In this document: piece by piece, positions 61,437 to 64,000 of the stretch
How the letters are laid out: every line of letters starts with the position of its first letter
Numbering within the stretch: the first letter of the stretch is position 1
NCBI GenBank assembly: GCA_013396525.1
Contig: VWYX01000011.1
Coordinates: 2,767,079-2,831,078, forward strand
Length of the DNA: 64,000 nucleotides
Direction of reading: 5' to 3'
From: Chaetorhynchus papuensis
Taxonomy: Eukaryota; Chordata; Aves; Passeriformes; Rhipiduridae
Position numbers and translations under genes: made by a program
Notes under the pieces: generated by a model
Database searches by the model: none
The model's input: only the letters and a program-made list of their open reading frames with translations
What the model was told of the DNA's origin: nothing

Positions 61437-64000
61437 GTGAGGCAACATTTTTGGCAGAGGGATTTGTTACAGGCACAGCCAGGTCAGAAGGAACAAACAG
61501 AAGGATATTTCTGAGCAGTGTGAGAAATACTTGCTGGCTGTTCCGAAAGCTGAAAAAAAGTTCACTTTTCAAAATGGAAAATCCTGGTTTGTTTCAGCTA
61601 CCTGATGATGTCATTCCATAGCTGCCACTTCTTATGTGCAATGTCCCTTCCAAGGCGTTTTGCTGTGAATTATTGGCTTTCTTGCATTTGTAGCACTTAA
61701 TTGATTTTTTTTCCTTCTGGATTGACTTCCAAGAAGAAGTGTCTGACTTGCTTTGTTGTTAATTTCATTCCGTAAACATCTCCATAATCGAGGTGCTGTG
61801 GCAATTAATGTCTTTCTTTTTGGGCTTGGGGGTCTGTGTTAGCATGGATGTTCTCCCAGTAGTCCTATTAGGAGCTGGAAAACCTAGTTGAGCTTGGAGC
61901 CTGAGCACAGAGTGACATTTCAGCACGATAAAAAGCAAAGTGTTGAGCTTGTCAGCTGGGAGAATATTGTATTTCACACGAGGCCACCCTGAGAGAGAGG
62001 AAGGTAAGAAAGTGGAAGGAGTGGCGTGGGTTGATGTTGCTGTGCAGATTTCCAGAGGGTTGTGAAAATACAGGCTTTATTCTTTACCTGTCTGGCTCCA
62101 GAAGGCAAGTGGAGGTGGCAAAATTGGATTTAGGCAAGAGATTACTCGGGGTTTTTTGTTCAGTTTCTATGAGTTTGTGTTAATCTGCTAATCTGACCCA
62201 GCTCTACAAACACCTGTCCTTGTTATCCATTTAACAGGCCCTGCTCAGGGAAAAATGCTGCTTGCTTTTTGGAGGGTTTCTGCAATGGTACCACAAATCC
62301 TGTTATCTTTGGCCTTGCTTGAACTGGCAGTGTCACTGCATGGAATATTCTGTGGCCAAAGTTCTAATGAACAAATCTGTTGTTTTGTAAAGATGACAGA
62401 TTTGAATATCATGTCTTATAAAGATTAATCTAATTTCAGTACAACTATAAACAAAATACAAAATTCAAGCACAGGGGGTGCATAAATACATTTTCTTTAC
62501 TTTGTGAAGCTGAATGAAGGTTTCTAACGAGACTTTTCTAATCCATTCTTTCAGCATTTGATTAATATTTCTTTCATATCTGCCACTTCCCAAAAGAGAA
62601 GCCCATTGTAATCTGGACAGGCACTTTTCTGTGAGTGGGATGAGAACCAGCCAAGTAAACATCCCTTGATCACCCTCCCTCTGCCAGAGTGCTCGAAGAC
62701 ACTGAGAGAGTTTATCTGAGCTACCACTCGAGCCAGGGCGAGCCAGAATGGTTTGGGAGCTGTTGGAAAGTGTGGAAAGGCCACTCAGACACTGCTGTGG
62801 TGCCTTGGGCTGGGTTAAGGGCTGCAGCTCTCACTTTGAACTCACAGCTTCTAAAATTGCCTCAGCTCAGTCCTGAGAGCTCACTTTGGTTTTTCTGCAG
62901 CCCTTCAGTTTTCAGGCAGCTGAGGGGAGACCACTCTGAGCAGTGGCACAGATGCCTCACTGCACTGACAGCATTTTTTTTTTTTTTTTCCATCATGAAA
63001 AACTTTTCCTGCTACAACTAAAGTTTAACTTTGCGTTTTAGTCCTCTCTTAATGAAAATGCAAATATATGAATGTCTTTACATGGCCCAGTGCACCAAAA
63101 CTGCCATTTAAATAACTAATGTTTGTACACCTGAGACACAAAGCTAGTTTAATACTTCTAAAATATTTGTTTTCCTATTTCTAAATATATTGAAATATCC
63201 ATTTTGCGTATTACAACTCTGCTGCTGTGGTAGGAGGAGGGCTAAACCTCCATCCCCTCTGGATTCCATGACATTGATATTCAATTGACTTTTTTTTTGC
63301 CAAATACCTAATTTTTTTCTTGATGCAGCTACTTCTGTGTGCTCATTGCTGCTTATATGAATACTTTGTAAATTTGTCTAAGTGAATGTGACACAGAAGA
63401 CTCAGAGGAAGGAGGCAGATGTCCTCTCAAGCTGTCATTTTGACAAGGTGATTTTCACCCAAAGGCTTCTTTTAACCTCCCCCTCTCTCAGCTCTTTCTC
63501 TGGATCTCCCAGAGTCAAATTGGAACTCAGTGCTGCAGCCTTTGAGGGCAGAGCAGTTGGGTTCCTGCATTTTCCAGCTTTTTGTGTAGTTCTATAAGAA
63601 GTGTTTTTCCTGCTACCTGACTGTTCAGTAGCACCTTTTTAGTGGTCACTGGAGAATCCAGATTAGCTTAGTTCTAATTAATGAACTGTTTAAATTAATA
63701 TCTGTTTCTTGTGTAACTGTAGGAAACCCCAGTGTGGCCAGAACTGAGAATTGTTCTGAATAATTCCTAGTGATGAAGTAACTCACACTTGGCCGTGTTT
63801 TGGAGACCACTTTACTCAGTTTGGTGCTTTTGTGCTTTGTGTAACTGAGCTGCCACATAAGCACCACATGTAAACTGATAAAAAACCTGCTGAGCACTCC
63901 AAAACATTAAAAGATGAACACAAAAGTATAGAGAAGCGCTATAAAAATCAAAATTAAAAAAAATTATCAAAATTGTTGGCATTAGGTGAAAAGTCCAGGT
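61437..64000 (+). other. DIAPH2: Intron after exon H (5' portion)
   Basis: Donor GTGAGG at 61437. No DAD-encoding exon, repeat family or other gene was recognised up to the right edge. Poly-T runs occur at about 62976-62989 and 63291-63298. Confidence 0.75.

Larger units (their letters stand above)
1..64000 (+). other. DIAPH2: DIAPH2 gene locus, internal part (both ends outside window)
   Basis: All eight exons found are on the plus strand and join in one frame (102+95+102+240+130+125+165+136 = 1095 nt, 365 codons) with no internal stop. The product is the main part of a diaphanous-type FH2 domain. DIAPH2 rather than DIAPH1 or DIAPH3 is indicated by paralog-specific strings recalled from the family: V-M-S-S-V-K-M-L, N-S-G-S-R-N-A-Q-S-L-G-F, Y-R-D-I-L-K-F-P, L-Y-E-N-L-G-E-Y-F and S-I-E-E-F-F-G-D-L. 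The protein is a Rho-effector formin: dimeric FH2 nucleates actin and processively caps barbed ends, acting at the cortex and on endosomes. No promoter, first exon or polyA site is visible, so the whole window is intragenic by inference. Confidence 0.93.

Noticed and set aside
61262..61621. A 119-codon open frame around exon H, and minus-strand frames opposite it
   Set aside because: The plus-strand frame is exon H with flanking intron. The minus frames (for example 61087-61572) are serine/phenylalanine-rich shadows of the lysine/glutamate-rich exon.
1..64000. Bacterial-type systems (operons, CRISPR arrays, phage), tRNA or rRNA genes
   Set aside because: Nothing of the kind was seen; split exons, CR1 fragments and splice signals show vertebrate nuclear intronic DNA.

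Overview
The window is vertebrate nuclear DNA, almost certainly from a bird. It lies entirely inside one plus-strand gene, DIAPH2, a diaphanous-related formin that nucleates and elongates actin filaments. Eight exons (here A to H, local names) join in frame into 365 codons of FH2 domain and the start of the charged tail. They carry about 1.1 kb of coding sequence in 64 kb; the rest is intron. Bird origin is inferred from three short CR1 LINE 3'-end fragments with the avian-type tail, sparse repeats, and introns of 1.4 to 17 kb, far shorter than those of mammalian DIAPH2. The species cannot be told from the sequence.

Layout: the 3' part of an intron (1-5842), exon A (5843-5944), B (7326-7420), C (11533-11634), D (17083-17322), E (24159-24288), F (34993-35117), G (52128-52292), H (61301-61436), then the start of another intron running off the right end. 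The lasso/linker start of FH2 and all earlier exons lie to the left. The exon carrying the DAD autoinhibitory motif and the C-terminus lies to the right. The isoleucine of the S-I-F-L-G-S motif (exon B) and the lysine of R-D-T-K (exon E) fall exactly where mouse mDia1 has its actin-contact residues I845 and K994, so the encoded FH2 looks functional.

The most notable feature is the 17,010-bp intron between F and G. It starts with ATATCCTTT, ends in CAC, and has a near-consensus branch site 11 nt from its end. These are the marks of a U12-type (minor spliceosome) AT-AC intron, and the reading frame works only with these boundaries. The second is a chimeric block at 2094-2343. Its left half copies 3025-3145 and its right half copies 6105-6235, on the far side of exon A, with similar low divergence in both halves; this suggests a two-template insertion. 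Other structure includes a miRNA-like hairpin (9475-9536), an LTR-like segment next to a CpG-rich patch (50334-51190), tandem repeats with 53-, 49-, 20-, 19-, 18- and 12-bp units, and a few microsatellites. I see no second protein-coding gene, tRNA, rRNA or CRISPR array, and no bacterial or organellar sequence.
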